Source of the DNA: Marinomonas pollencensis
GTDB taxonomy: Bacteria; Pseudomonadota; Gammaproteobacteria; Pseudomonadales; Marinomonadaceae
Reading direction: 5' to 3'
DNA: 64,000 nt
Assembly (NCBI RefSeq): GCF_003387375.1
Contig: NZ_QUNG01000001.1
Location: 456,510 to 520,509, forward strand
The notes under the pieces are model-generated. The model was not told the DNA's origin, did not search any database, and saw nothing but the letters and a program-made list of their open reading frames with translations. The stretch's first letter is position 1, and each line of letters opens with the position of its first letter. The position numbers and the translations under genes were made by a program. This document shows, piece after piece, positions 32,432 through 42,302 of this stretch.

Positions 32432-33234
32432 CACAACCACCCACAAATACTTAGCAGTAGCACAAATACAGGCGCAGCCGCCGTTAAACTATCCACGCGA
32501 TCCATCACACCGCCATGCCCTGGAATCAAACGGCTTGAATCTTTTAATGACTCGTGGCGCTTAAACAAACTTTCAGTCAAATCTCCCAACACAGACACAG
32601 CCACAGTCAGCAAGCCGATCGCGGCTAACAGGGCCCATTGCAACCAGGAAAAATGAGAGATAACCGAAAACACCAGCAAACCAATTTGCGTAAACAACAA
32701 ACCGCCAATCACACCTTCCCAAGACTTCCCTGGACTAACATGCACCGCCAGTTTATTTTTACCAAACGCCTTACCTGAGAAATAAGCACCCGAGTCTGCC
32801 CCCCAAATCAAGCCCATTAGCAACAACACCCAAACCACAAAGTTACTAGACTGTTTGAGCACGACTAAAGAAGCCCAGGTGGTAACAAGAATCAGCAAAC
32901 CAAACAATAGACGGCCTATCGTATGCTGCCATCCCTTTAATGCTGGGTAGCTCATTACCCAATATAACGCGATCAGCCAAAGTATTGGGGCAACATATAG
33001 GATAGACTTCTGCAAATCCTGCTGATAAGTCAGCAGGCACAAGACGCCAACCAAAACAGAAAACGCTATTCGAGAAAATGCCTTTTGAACACCCGATAAC
33101 CTTGCCCACTCCCAGCCAGCCAGCAGCACAACACCACCCATAGCCAGCATAAAGTTAGTTTCTTCTAAAACAAAGACAGCACAAACAAACAAGAAAACCA
33201 TCACGATGGCACTGAGAATACGAGGGAGTAACAT
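32431..33234 (-). CDS. cdsA: Phosphatidate cytidylyltransferase
   Basis: Makes CDP-diacylglycerol, the branch point of phospholipid synthesis, in the inner membrane. The 267-residue protein has about eight membrane segments and the C-terminal family signature around FKRHESLKDSSRLIPGHGG followed by MDRVDS. It starts three bases after the uppS stop. It uses CTP, the product of PyrG. Confidence 0.97.
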   Translation of the reverse strand: MLLPRILSAIVMVFLFVCAVFVLEETNFMLAMGGVVLLAGWEWARLSGVQKAFSRIAFSVLVGVLCLLTYQQDLQKSILYVAPILWLIALYWVMSYPALKGWQHTIGRLLFGLLILVTTWASLVVLKQSSNFVVWVLLLMGLIWGADSGAYFSGKAFGKNKLAVHVSPGKSWEGVIGGLLFTQIGLLVFSVISHFSWLQWALLAAIGLLTVAVSVLGDLTESLFKRHESLKDSSRLIPGHGGVMDRVDSLTAAAPVFVLLLSICGWL

Positions 33235-33237
33235 GAA

Positions 33238-33969
33238 TTATCGACCACCATAGCGACGTTGGCGTTTTTGATAGAGCTGAATCGCTTCATCAAAATGCAA
33301 TTGATCAAAATCCGGCCATAACACCGAAAGGAAGACAAACTCAGAATACGCGGTTTGCCATAATAAAAAATTACTTATGCGCTCTTCTCCAGAAGTGCGA
33401 ATCAGCAAATCAGGCGCAGGAAGGTCCGCAAGCTGCATATGCTGCGCCAGCATCTCCTCATTAATTTCATCCGCTGAAATATTTCCTAACGCGACTTGAG
33501 CGGCAACTTTTTTAGCGGCTTGTGTAATATCCCAACGACCACCGTAGTTAGCCGCCACCACCAAAACCATCCCCGTATTACCAGAGGTTAACGCCTCAGC
33601 TTCTTGAATCTGTTGCTGGAGCTTTTCGCTAAAGCCAGACAGGTCTCCAACAATACGCAGGCAGATCTGGTGCTCATTTAAGCGCTTCACCTCTTTTTTC
33701 AGTGAACGCATAAACAACCCCATTAAGGCGTCTACTTCAGCCTGTGGGCGTTTCCAGTTTTCACTCGAAAAAGCAAACAAAGTAAGCACCTTAATGCCCG
33801 CTTTCGCTGCCATTTCTACCGTGCGACGAACCGCTGAAGCTCCTGCGGTGTGTCCTGCAATACTAGGCAGCAATCTTTTTTTCGCCCACCTATTATTACC
33901 ATCCATAATAATGGCAATGTGACGTGGGATAGCATCAGAACACGTCCCTGATCCTGTCAATTTCGACAT
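33238..33969 (-). CDS. uppS: Undecaprenyl diphosphate synthase (cis-prenyltransferase)
   Basis: Makes the C55 lipid carrier of peptidoglycan and O-antigen synthesis. The 243-residue protein has the substrate-binding MDGNNRWAKKR motif with the catalytic Asp, the GH helix, FAFSSENWKRP, and a late RTSGEERISNFLLWQ. AAGGTAG precedes the ATG. Confidence 0.97.
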   Translation of the reverse strand: MSKLTGSGTCSDAIPRHIAIIMDGNNRWAKKRLLPSIAGHTAGASAVRRTVEMAAKAGIKVLTLFAFSSENWKRPQAEVDALMGLFMRSLKKEVKRLNEHQICLRIVGDLSGFSEKLQQQIQEAEALTSGNTGMVLVVAANYGGRWDITQAAKKVAAQVALGNISADEINEEMLAQHMQLADLPAPDLLIRTSGEERISNFLLWQTAYSEFVFLSVLWPDFDQLHFDEAIQLYQKRQRRYGGR

Positions 33970-33982
33970 ATATCTACCTTAG

Positions 33983-34015
33983 CCAATAAAAAGGGTGAGT
34001 CTAGCCCACCCCTTT
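33983..34015 (-). terminator. Intrinsic terminator or attenuator between frr and uppS
   Basis: On the minus strand AAAGGGGTG (34007-34015) pairs with CACCCTTT (33990-33997) with one bulged G, followed by TTTATT. It separates rpsB-tsf-pyrH-frr from the envelope genes, though the uppS Shine-Dalgarno follows immediately and read-through is likely. Confidence 0.6.
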
Positions 34016-34018
34016 CAT

Positions 34019-34576
34019 TTAGATTTCCATCAAGTCTTTTTCTTTCGCAGCAAGACGCTCTTCAACTAAAGCAACGTATTTATCTGTGATTTTTTGCACT
34101 TGATCTTGACCACGACGCTCGTCGTCTTCGGAGATCTCTTTTTCTTTGACTAGGTCTTTCAAACTGCCATTCGCATCACGGCGAATATTACGGATCGCAA
34201 TACGACCGCTTTCTGCTTCAGATTTTGCTTGTTTGAAGTAGTTACGGCGCGTTTCTTCCGTCAAAGCTGGCATAGGAATGCGAATCAAGCTGCCATTAGT
34301 AGCAGGATTCAGGCCTAAGTCAGACTTCATGATGGCTTTTTCAATTTCCGGAACTAAGTTGCTCTCCCAAGGCGAAACGCCTAGGGTACGTGCATCCTCA
34401 ACGGTAATGTTCGCCACTTGGCTTAATGGTGTCTCAGAGCCGTAATAGTTCACTTTAACAGAATCCAAAATACTTGGGTGTGCACGCCCAGTACGGATTT
34501 TTTTAAATGCAGATTCAACAGAAGAAACCGCTTTACCCATGCGCTCTTCAGCATCTTTAAGAATTTCGTTGATCAT
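34019..34576 (-). CDS. frr: Ribosome recycling factor
   Basis: Splits post-termination ribosomes with EF-G. The 185 residues equal the usual length. Motifs include [33 protein letters not shown] and [22 protein letters not shown] precedes the ATG and eight bases separate it from pyrH. Confidence 0.98.
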   Translation of the reverse strand: MINEILKDAEERMGKAVSSVESAFKKIRTGRAHPSILDSVKVNYYGSETPLSQVANITVEDARTLGVSPWESNLVPEIEKAIMKSDLGLNPATNGSLIRIPMPALTEETRRNYFKQAKSEAESGRIAIRNIRRDANGSLKDLVKEKEISEDDERRGQDQVQKITDKYVALVEERLAAKEKDLMEI

Positions 34577-34583
34577 AATATCC

Positions 34584-35306
34584 TCACTTAATCAGTGTGC
34601 CTTCGTCACCACCCACCATGATATTAGTCAAGGCGCCTGGCTTATTCATATTGAATACACGAATTGGCATAGCGTGGTCACGGGTTAAACAAATCGCAGT
34701 TAAGTCCATGACCCCTAATTGTTTTTCCAACACTTCGTCATAGCCTAATGTATCATACTTGACAGCAGATGGATCTTTCATTGGATCGGCAGAGTATACG
34801 CCATCCACTTTTGTCGCCTTCAACACCACGTCTGCATCAATCTCAATACCGCGTAAACAAGCAGCAGAGTCAGTAGTAAAGAAAGGGTTACCAGTACCAG
34901 CAGAAAAAATCATCACATCGCCTTCTTTAAGCAAACGCATTGCTCGGCGACGATCATAAGGCTCAACAATCCCAGTCATGGTAATCGCAGACATGACTCG
35001 AGTACGGATATTGGCTCGCTCTAGTGCATCACGCATTGCCAAGGCATTCATTACTGTTGCCAGCATCCCCATATGATCACCAGTCACACGGTCCATGCCC
35101 GCATTACTTAACGCTTGGCCGCGAAATAGGTTGCCACCACCGATAACAATACCCACTTCAACACCGATGCCACGCAACTGACCGATCTCAAGCGCAATTC
35201 TGTTCAATACTTTTGGATCAATACCAAATGATTCATCACCCATCAGGGCCTCACCACTCAGCTTAAGCAAAATTCTTTTGTAGTTTGGGCTCTTTTCTTT
35301 TGGCAT
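34584..35306 (-). CDS. pyrH: Uridylate kinase
   Basis: Phosphorylates UMP to UDP, feeding UTP to CTP synthase. The 240-residue amino-acid-kinase-fold protein has [16 protein letters not shown], the IGGGNLFRG nucleotide loop, [14 protein letters not shown] and [20 protein letters not shown] precedes the ATG. The 129-nt gap to tsf holds the tsf terminator. Confidence 0.98.
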   Translation of the reverse strand: MPKEKSPNYKRILLKLSGEALMGDESFGIDPKVLNRIALEIGQLRGIGVEVGIVIGGGNLFRGQALSNAGMDRVTGDHMGMLATVMNALAMRDALERANIRTRVMSAITMTGIVEPYDRRRAMRLLKEGDVMIFSAGTGNPFFTTDSAACLRGIEIDADVVLKATKVDGVYSADPMKDPSAVKYDTLGYDEVLEKQLGVMDLTAICLTRDHAMPIRVFNMNKPGALTNIMVGGDEGTLIK

Positions 35307-35385
35307 CTCAATCTCCGACTAAGGTTATGTCTAAGGCAACAGATGGGTCTATTGGAACGACCTTTTTTCACACTCTTCTCTTCAT

Positions 35386-35414
35386 AAAAAGGGGCAGTAA
35401 AACTGCCCCTTTTT
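35386..35414 (-). terminator. Rho-independent terminator of tsf
   Basis: AAAAAGGGGCAGT (35386-35398) pairs perfectly with its complement at 35402-35414, 3-nt loop, with T-rich flanks on both strands. It lies between tsf and pyrH. Confidence 0.9.
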
Positions 35415-35435
35415 TGAAAGACGTTACAGCAAGGA

Positions 35436-36296
35436 TTAACCTTTAAGCTGTGCCGCTACTTCTGCAGCGAAATCTACTTCAGCAACTTCAATACCTTCAC
35501 CCACTTCTAGGCGAATGAATGAAGCAACTTTAGCGCCAGCGTCTTTTACAAGTTGACCCACTTTAACTTCTGGGTTCTTAACAAAAGGCTGCTCAACTAG
35601 GCTGTTTTCAGCCAAGAACTTCTTCATACGACCAACAATCATTTTATCAACGATTTCAGCAGGTTTGCCCGCCATATCTGGTTGCGCACGAATAATTTCT
35701 TCTTCTTTCGCCAACACATCAGCAGGCATATCATCACCTTGCACAACGCGAGGAGAAACAGCAGCAACGTGCATAGAAACATCTTTAGCCAATTCAGCGT
35801 CACCGCCTTCAAGCTGAGTCAATACAGCGATTTGACCGTTACCGTGAAGGTAACCACCAACTAGACCACCCTCAACGATAACCGCACGACGAGGTGTGAT
35901 GTTTTCACCGATTTTTTGAACTAGCGCTTCACGTGCTTGGCCAATTTCGCCAGCAAGCAATACTGCCATGTCAGTTTCTTTTGTTGCAAAAACAACATCA
36001 GCAACTTTGTTTGCGAAAGCAACAAAACCTTCATCGCGTGATGCGAAGTCAGTTTCAGAGTTGATTTCAACCAATACGCCGTAAGACGCATCGTCAGCAA
36101 CACGCATAACGATAGTGCCTTCAGCAGCCGTACGACCTGCTTTTTTAGCAGCTTTCATACCACTAGATTTACGTAGCTCTTCAATTGCTACTTCGATGTC
36201 AGCGTTTGCTGCTGCTAGTGCTTTTTTGCACTCCATCATACCCAAGCCAGTGCGATCGCGTAGCTCTTTTACCAATGCTGCAGATACTGCGGCCAT
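35436..36296 (-). CDS. tsf: Elongation factor Ts
   Basis: Nucleotide exchange factor of EF-Tu. From the ATG at 36296 the protein has 286 residues; AGAGGA stands seven bases upstream, whereas a TTG two codons earlier lacks support. Signature parts: [35 protein letters not shown] (the EF-Tu contact TDFV-type motif), and [10 protein letters not shown]. It follows rpsB after an attenuator-like hairpin. Confidence 0.98.
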   Translation of the reverse strand: MAAVSAALVKELRDRTGLGMMECKKALAAANADIEVAIEELRKSSGMKAAKKAGRTAAEGTIVMRVADDASYGVLVEINSETDFASRDEGFVAFANKVADVVFATKETDMAVLLAGEIGQAREALVQKIGENITPRRAVIVEGGLVGGYLHGNGQIAVLTQLEGGDAELAKDVSMHVAAVSPRVVQGDDMPADVLAKEEEIIRAQPDMAGKPAEIVDKMIVGRMKKFLAENSLVEQPFVKNPEVKVGQLVKDAGAKVASFIRLEVGEGIEVAEVDFAAEVAAQLKG

Positions 36297-36327
36297 ATCC
36301 AAATCCTCTTAATACAATTCAAATTTA

Positions 36328-36353
36328 AAAAAGGGGGCGAGATGCCCCCCTTT
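36328..36353 (-). terminator. Attenuator-like hairpin between rpsB and tsf
   Basis: On the minus strand AAAGGGGGGC (36344-36353) pairs with GCCCCCTTT (36330-36338) around a short loop, followed by TTTAAATTT. E. coli also has a partial terminator between rpsB and tsf. Confidence 0.65.
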
Positions 36354-36381
36354 AGAAACCAGAACAAACTAAATAGTTTGC

Positions 36382-37116
36382 TTACGCTTCTGTAGCTTCG
36401 TTTACTTCAACAAACTCATCTGCAGAACCAGCTGTCGCAGAACGACCTTCTAGAACCGCATCAGCGAATGCAGAAACGTACAATTGAACAGCACGGATCG
36501 CATCATCGTTTGCAGGAATTACGTAATCGATGCCATCAGGATCGCTGTTTGTATCAACAATACCGATAACTGGAATACCAAGCTTGTTCGCTTCTTTGAT
36601 GGCGATACGTTCGTGATCAACATCAACAACAAACATAACGTCTGGAAGACCGCCCATGTCTTTGATACCACCCATAGAAAGCTCAAGTTTTTCAAGCTCA
36701 CGAGTACGCATCAAGGCTTCTTTCTTAGTTAGTTTTTCGAAAGTACCATCAGACATCTGAGCTTCAAGCTCACGAAGACGCTTGATAGATGTACGGATTG
36801 TTTTGTAGTTAGTCAACATACCACCTAACCAACGGTGGTTAACGTATGGCATGTTTGAACGAGCAGCTTGCTCTTTGATTGTTTTAGATGCAGCACGCTT
36901 AGTACCAACAAACAACACCTTGTTTTTGTTCTCAGCCATTTTCTTAACAAGCTCTAGTGCTTCGTTAAGAGCAGGAACAGTGTGCTCAAGGTTGATGATA
37001 TGGATCTTGTTACGAGCACCAAAAATGAAAGGTTTCATTTTTGGGTTCCAGTAACGAGTTTGGTGACCAAAGTGTGAACCAACCTGCAATAGGTCGCGCA
37101 TAGAAACTGTAGGCAT
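36382..37116 (-). CDS. rpsB: Ribosomal protein S2
   Basis: Small-subunit ribosomal protein. The 244 residues match the family. Motifs: [43 protein letters not shown], and [28 protein letters not shown] precedes the ATG. Its long leader (see 37117-37438) is where S2 autoregulation occurs in related bacteria. Confidence 0.99.
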   Translation of the reverse strand: MPTVSMRDLLQVGSHFGHQTRYWNPKMKPFIFGARNKIHIINLEHTVPALNEALELVKKMAENKNKVLFVGTKRAASKTIKEQAARSNMPYVNHRWLGGMLTNYKTIRTSIKRLRELEAQMSDGTFEKLTKKEALMRTRELEKLELSMGGIKDMGGLPDVMFVVDVDHERIAIKEANKLGIPVIGIVDTNSDPDGIDYVIPANDDAIRAVQLYVSAFADAVLEGRSATAGSADEFVEVNEATEA

Positions 37117-37438
37117 TTTACTATCCTTTAATTTGGGTTATTTAAGCTTATCAACTAAGCGCATCAGCCAGACAAGGTTTAAAGCAACCATTGGCACCCC
37201 AGACACACTCACTTCACGTGATAAGATCGTTAGTTTAATATTTAGTTTTGCTTGCATTTGAGCATTAGCCCAACAAGCGGGCGATTTATACCATATTCTA
37301 GAACAAACCAAAAGACCTAAAGGGCGTTTTGCCAACGGCACATCCTCGCTTTTTTCACCGACAAAGGGGCGATTCTGCACAACAAGTCATGTAGAATAGC
37401 CACAAATTTAATACATCAAATATTGAAGACATTTTATT
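37117..37438. other. rpsB-map divergent intergenic region (322 nt)
   Basis: No convincing gene lies here; an 80-codon minus-strand frame has no ribosome site and low-complexity basic composition. The region holds the rpsB leader (about 160 nt downstream of a predicted promoter), whose length suits S2 leader autoregulation, and the map promoter, which I could not place: a TAGAAT at 37392 has no -35 partner. Confidence 0.6.
37285..37310 (-). promoter_or_regulatory. Candidate rpsB promoter with GC-rich discriminator
   Basis: Minus-strand TATAAA (37285-37290) is followed by a GC-rich discriminator TCGCCCGC (37277-37284), typical of stringently controlled translation genes. Upstream TTG-containing sequence lies at 15-17 nt but matches the -35 consensus poorly. 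Confidence 0.4.
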
Positions 37439-38296
37439 ATGAGCAACGACATTTTAAAAAAAGTAGAAGCACTAACAAAAAATGGTCGCAGCGACGTTCC
37501 TTCATGGACACCTAGAGCCGCGGCCACTCGTTTTACTGATATCAGCGACATTGAAGGCATGCGCACGGCAGGAAAACTCGCGGCCGACGTTTTAGTTATG
37601 CTTGAAGAATTTGTCGTCCCTGGCGTCACCACCGAACAGCTAGACATCATCGCTCACAATTACATTATTGATGTGCAAGGCGCCATCCCTGCTCCACTAA
37701 ATTACCACGGCTTTCCAAAGTCTTGCTGCACCTCAGTCAACGATGTTATCTGCCACGGCATCCCCAACGACAAAGCGCTAAAAAAAGGCGACGCCGTGAA
37801 CATCGACATCACCATCATTAAGGACGGCTACTACGGCGACACCAGCCGCATGTTTTTTGCCGGTGACGCAGCCCCTCACATCCAGCGCCTTTGCAAAGTC
37901 ACCCAAGAAAGTCTTTATCTTGCTATCGACATGGTTAAACCGGGCGTTCGCCTTGGTGACATCGGTGCCGCTATTTCAGCTTACGCCCACAAACACCACT
38001 ACTCAGTTGTGGAAGAGTATTGTGGTCACGGTGTTGGCACCACTTTCCATGGCGAACCTCAAGTAGCCCATTACGGCACACCTGGAACGGGAGCCATTTT
38101 AGAAGAAGGCATGACCCTAACCATCGAGCCAATGATTAATGCGGGCAAAAAGCAGGTCAAACACACAGGTCCTGACAACTGGATAGCAAAAACTAAAGAT
38201 GGCCGCCCTTCAGCTCAATATGAGCACACACTATTAGTGACAGCGACTGGCGTCGAAGTATTAACAAAACGCCCAGAAGAAACACGCTTCTATTAA
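37439..38296 (+). CDS. map: Type I methionine aminopeptidase with N-terminal extension
   Basis: Removes the initiator methionine from nascent proteins. The 285-residue protein has the full core: HGFPKSCCTSVNDVICHGIP, metal ligands in VNIDIT and YGDTSRMFF, His in CGHGVGTTFHGEP, Glu in TIEPM and YEHTLLV. Compared with the E. coli enzyme (264) it has about 25 extra N-terminal residues before SDIEGMRTAGKLAA. The ribosome site (GAAGA) is weak and distant. It is divergent from rpsB. Confidence 0.95.
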   Translation: MSNDILKKVEALTKNGRSDVPSWTPRAAATRFTDISDIEGMRTAGKLAADVLVMLEEFVVPGVTTEQLDIIAHNYIIDVQGAIPAPLNYHGFPKSCCTSVNDVICHGIPNDKALKKGDAVNIDITIIKDGYYGDTSRMFFAGDAAPHIQRLCKVTQESLYLAIDMVKPGVRLGDIGAAISAYAHKHHYSVVEEYCGHGVGTTFHGEPQVAHYGTPGTGAILEEGMTLTIEPMINAGKKQVKHTGPDNWIAKTKDGRPSAQYEHTLLVTATGVEVLTKRPEETRFY

Positions 38297-38371
38297 TATA
38301 GAAGCGTTCAGTCAGCCGTAACAAACACATTTAAGCTAATTTCTTGACCACCTACGCTCCGAGGCTTTTGT

Positions 38372-41065
38372 ATGGATTTTCCTGCTTTTCCAGATGCTCC
38401 GCCGTTATTAACACAAGATGAAAAAGACGAGCTGGCAAAGCCATCCTGTCCAATACAGCGCTACAAAGCCATTTTGGAAGAGAAGACCGCCGCCTACGAC
38501 AACCTTTTTCATTCTCTATACCCAATAGAGAAACTTGTAAAAGGCTTGTCTGCAGTTTACGACGAAGCCCTTCAATCGGCTTGGATTGCTAACGGTTTAG
38601 ACACAGAAGAATCTGTCAGCTTGGTTGCCGTGGGTGGTTTTGGACGCAGCGAATTACACCCAAAATCCGACATCGACTTGCTTATTTTGGTGAAAGACGG
38701 CGCGACCCCAGAAAAAGATAAAATCGAAGCGTTTATTACCCTATTGTGGGACATTAACCTAGATGTCGGACATAGCGTGCGCACCATTAGCGAATGCGTC
38801 GAAATGGCTGCACAAGACATTACCGTCATTACCAACCTCATCGAATCCAGAACCCTATACGGCCCAGAAGAGCTGCTGGCCAATTTAAAGCTACACACTG
38901 ACACTGCCCACATGTGGGACGGTCACACCTTCTACAAAGCCAAGCTAGAAGAACAAAAACGCCGTCACGCAAAGTACCAAAATACCGCCTACAACTTAGA
39001 GCCCAATCTCAAAGAATGCCCCGGCGGCTTACGAGATATGCAAGTCATTGATTGGGTTGCCAAGCGCCATTTACACACTCACCGCTTAAGCGCCTTAATT
39101 GATAAATCTTTTTTATCTGAAGATGAATACATACAACTAAAAGGCGCCGTTGGGCACCTTTGGCGCATTCGCTGGGCCCTGCATATGAATTCAGGACGCA
39201 AGGAAGACCGCTTACTGTTCGATCACCAGCGTACTTTAACCAAGGTATTCGGCTTTGACGACGATGACCTAAAGCGTAACGTCGAGCGTTTTATGCAAGG
39301 CTATTATCAAAGCGTGGCCGCTATTCAGCAATTAAACGATCTTCTATTACAACATTTTGAAGAGTCATTTTTATTGGCTGACGCCCAAGACGCCATCGAA
39401 GTACTTAATGAACGCTTTCAAACCTGCAATGGTCAGCTGGAAGCCAGATCCCCCACTTTATTCCAAGACAACCCGTCTGCCATGCTGGAAATGTACGTAC
39501 TGCGAGGCAGTCACGAAAACATTAAAGGGATCCGCGCCAACACCATGCGTCAATTGCGCGACAGCCTAGATTTAGTCGATGACACATTTCGCAACGACAA
39601 CAAAAATACCGCTCTATTTTTAGACATCATTGCCAGTCGATACCGACTGACCAGCATACTGCGCTCAATGAAACACATCGGCTTATTAGGGCGTTATTTA
39701 CCTGAATTCGGCGCCATTATCGGCCAGATGCAACACGATCTTTTTCACATTTACACCGTCGACGCACACACTCTTCATCTGGTGGAAAACTTACGTCGTC
39801 TCTGGCTCCCAGAATTCAAGCAAAAGTTCCCTATTTCATCGCAAGCGATCCGCCACCTACCCAAAGTAGAACTGCTCTATATTGCTGGCCTATACCACGA
39901 CATAGCCAAAGGCCGTGGCGGCGACCATTCCGAACTTGGCTGCATCGACGCTCAAGCATTTTGTGAACGTCACGGCCTCTCCAAAAGAGACACTGAACTG
40001 GTCGTTTGGCTAGTTCGAAACCACCTTTTCATGTCGGTTACCGCACAACGCAAAGACATCTCTGACCCTGAAGTAATTTGGGAATTTGCCAGCTACGTAA
40101 AAGACCAAGAACACCTTGATTACCTGTTCATCTTAACCGTCGCTGATATTAATGCCACCAACCCTACTATGTGGAACAGCTGGCGTGCCTCTTTAATGAG
40201 ACAACTGTATCTAGAAACAAAACGCGCCCTACGTCGTGGCCTAGATTATCCAATAGACGCAGACATGCAGAGCGACGAACACAAACAACGCGCTTTAGAA
40301 GTCCTAATCGAACGCAACGTAGATTTTACCGATGCAGAAGAAGTCTGGTCACAAATTGAAGAGGAGTATTTCATTCGCTCAAATGGTGATGAAATTGCTT
40401 GGAACACTGAGGCCATTCTACGTCACCGTCCGAGCGTCAAACCTCTTGTGGCGATCAGCCCACTAGGAGGACGAAATTTCTCTGGTGCTAGCAAGGTCTT
40501 CATTTATACCCCAAACAGCCGTCATTTATTTGCCGTGACTGCCGCCATCTTCGAACAACTCGGCTTAACCATTCTCGACGCCAAAATCAGCAACACCACA
40601 GACAACTACACTCTAGACACTTTCGTGGTAATGGACGTTAATGAAAATGAAACCAGCCTGCATCTAGACCAACAAAGAATCACTGTGATTCGAGAAACAC
40701 TGACGGAACAGCTCAACAATCCATCTATGTACGAAAGTCTAGTACAGCGCTACACACCTCGTATTTTAAAGATATTCAACTCCCCCGCGACCGCTCATTT
40801 TGTTAGCCAACCAGAAGAAGTCTGGTCAGCCCTTGAAGTAACAGCACCAGATCGCCCTGGTTTATTAGCCTTGATCGGTCAGTTCTTTGTGAACAACAAA
40901 ATCATGTTACACAAAGCCAAGGTCGCGACCCTGGGCGAACGCGTAGAAGACACTTTTTATATCACCGAAGAAGATGGTGAGCTCATTACCGACAATGATC
41001 GAATGCGCTCTATTTGCGATCTTTTAAAAGAAAAAATTGACCGCTTTTCACAAGCCATGGACTAA
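38372..41065 (+). CDS. glnD: PII uridylyltransferase/uridylyl-removing enzyme
   Basis: Nitrogen sensor that uridylylates PII when glutamine is low and deuridylylates it when high. The 897-residue protein has the nucleotidyltransferase motif VGGFGRSELHPKSDIDLLIL (about 85-105), a GlnE-like linker, the HD hydrolase domain (HTLHLVENL...GLYHDIAKGRGGDHSELG, about 470-530), and two C-terminal ACT domains (about 703 and 815 onward, SALEVTAPDRPGLLALIG). GAGGC lies seven bases upstream of the ATG. Confidence 0.98.
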   Translation: MDFPAFPDAPPLLTQDEKDELAKPSCPIQRYKAILEEKTAAYDNLFHSLYPIEKLVKGLSAVYDEALQSAWIANGLDTEESVSLVAVGGFGRSELHPKSDIDLLILVKDGATPEKDKIEAFITLLWDINLDVGHSVRTISECVEMAAQDITVITNLIESRTLYGPEELLANLKLHTDTAHMWDGHTFYKAKLEEQKRRHAKYQNTAYNLEPNLKECPGGLRDMQVIDWVAKRHLHTHRLSALIDKSFLSEDEYIQLKGAVGHLWRIRWALHMNSGRKEDRLLFDHQRTLTKVFGFDDDDLKRNVERFMQGYYQSVAAIQQLNDLLLQHFEESFLLADAQDAIEVLNERFQTCNGQLEARSPTLFQDNPSAMLEMYVLRGSHENIKGIRANTMRQLRDSLDLVDDTFRNDNKNTALFLDIIASRYRLTSILRSMKHIGLLGRYLPEFGAIIGQMQHDLFHIYTVDAHTLHLVENLRRLWLPEFKQKFPISSQAIRHLPKVELLYIAGLYHDIAKGRGGDHSELGCIDAQAFCERHGLSKRDTELVVWLVRNHLFMSVTAQRKDISDPEVIWEFASYVKDQEHLDYLFILTVADINATNPTMWNSWRASLMRQLYLETKRALRRGLDYPIDADMQSDEHKQRALEVLIERNVDFTDAEEVWSQIEEEYFIRSNGDEIAWNTEAILRHRPSVKPLVAISPLGGRNFSGASKVFIYTPNSRHLFAVTAAIFEQLGLTILDAKISNTTDNYTLDTFVVMDVNENETSLHLDQQRITVIRETLTEQLNNPSMYESLVQRYTPRILKIFNSPATAHFVSQPEEVWSALEVTAPDRPGLLALIGQFFVNNKIMLHKAKVATLGERVEDTFYITEEDGELITDNDRMRSICDLLKEKIDRFSQAMD

Positions 41066-41072
41066 TTAGCCA

Positions 41073-42275
41073 ATGAACCCTTTTATTGATTCTTTGCACC
41101 CTTATCCTTTTCAAAAGCTCTCTGAGCTTTTAGCAGGACATACACCCAACCCAGATAAGCCACTTATCCGTCTTACTATTGGGGAGCCGCAACACGACTC
41201 GCCAAAAATTGTCTTAGACACCTTGGCCAACACCCTCAATGGCGTCAATAAATACCCCAGTACCAAAGGGGAATTGGCCTTACGCAGCGCCATTGCGAAC
41301 TGGACCAAATCACGCTTCCAACTGGATGAGCTTGACCCCGAAAGCCAAGTTCTGCCCGTCACTGGCACCCGTGAAGCCCTCTTTGCTATCACCCAGACGC
41401 TAGTCGGTGAAAAAGCCAATCCACTTGTCGTCAGCCCTAATCCGTTTTATCAGATCTATGAAGGGGCGGGTATATTGGCTGGCGCTGAACTTCACTTCTT
41501 GCCTTGTGGGCCGGATACCGCCTATAAAATCAACTACCAAGGCGTTAGCGATGACGTTTGGGCTCGCTGTGAATTGCTTTTTGTCTGCTCGCCGAACAAT
41601 CCAAGCGGCAGCATCACCAGCTTAGAGGATTACGAGTTCCTGATCGCCAAAGCCAAGCAATTCAACTTCACCATTGTCGCTGACGAGTGCTACTCAGAAA
41701 TCTATTTTGGCGACAACGCCCCTTTAGGATTGTTAGAAGCGTGCCAAAAACTGGGCAATACTTCATATGAGCATTGCCTGATTTTCCAATCCCTATCCAA
41801 ACGCTCCAATTTGCCTGGCTTACGCTCTGGCTTTGTAGCCGGCGATGCAAGCTTACTTAAGCCGTTCTTGCTGTATAGAACCTATCAAGGTTGTGCCATG
41901 CCTATTCATCATCAAGAAGCGTCTATTACTGCCTGGAACGATGAAGAACATGTCGCACAGAATCGCGAAATCTACACACGTAAATTCAACAGCGTTCTCG
42001 AGATACTCAGCCCGGTAATGAAGGTCAGCAAACCAGAAGCGGGCTTCTATCTATGGCCGGAACTGGATATGGACGATGAAGCCTTCTGTATTGCACTGTA
42101 CGAACAAGCCTCAGTACTGGTTTTACCTGGCAGCTACCTTGGCCGTGACGTTAACGGCAAAAACCCTGGCAGTAAACACGTCCGAATGGCTCTTGTTGCA
42201 GAAGAAGCACAATGTGTTGAAGCCGCCAAACGTATTCGCGACTTTATAACCACAAACAAATTAGCTAACAAATAA
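41073..42275 (+). CDS. dapC: Succinyldiaminopimelate aminotransferase (DapC type, PLP-dependent)
   Basis: Class I/II aminotransferase giving N-succinyl-L,L-diaminopimelate. The 400-residue protein has RLTIGEPQHDSP, VLPVTGTREALF, SPNNPSG, VADECYSEIYF and the PLP lysine in SLSKRSNLPGLRSGF. The assignment to DapC rests on position: dapD follows 28 nt later and dapE is close, as in Pseudomonas. It starts eight bases after glnD. Confidence 0.92.
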   Translation: MNPFIDSLHPYPFQKLSELLAGHTPNPDKPLIRLTIGEPQHDSPKIVLDTLANTLNGVNKYPSTKGELALRSAIANWTKSRFQLDELDPESQVLPVTGTREALFAITQTLVGEKANPLVVSPNPFYQIYEGAGILAGAELHFLPCGPDTAYKINYQGVSDDVWARCELLFVCSPNNPSGSITSLEDYEFLIAKAKQFNFTIVADECYSEIYFGDNAPLGLLEACQKLGNTSYEHCLIFQSLSKRSNLPGLRSGFVAGDASLLKPFLLYRTYQGCAMPIHHQEASITAWNDEEHVAQNREIYTRKFNSVLEILSPVMKVSKPEAGFYLWPELDMDDEAFCIALYEQASVLVLPGSYLGRDVNGKNPGSKHVRMALVAEEAQCVEAAKRIRDFITTNKLANK

Positions 42276-42302
42276 TCCCTTAAAAACTCACTGGAGAACA
42301 TA

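Noticed and set aside
31256-32446. Longer starts for dxr, rseP, tsf, pcm, lpxA, eno, bamA and cysM
   Set aside because: The extra N-terminal codons lack ribosome sites or family similarity; starts overlapping the upstream stop or having a Shine-Dalgarno were preferred.
37138-37380. An 80-codon minus-strand frame in the rpsB-map gap
   Set aside because: It lacks a ribosome site, covers the predicted rpsB leader and promoter, and shows no protein-like pattern.
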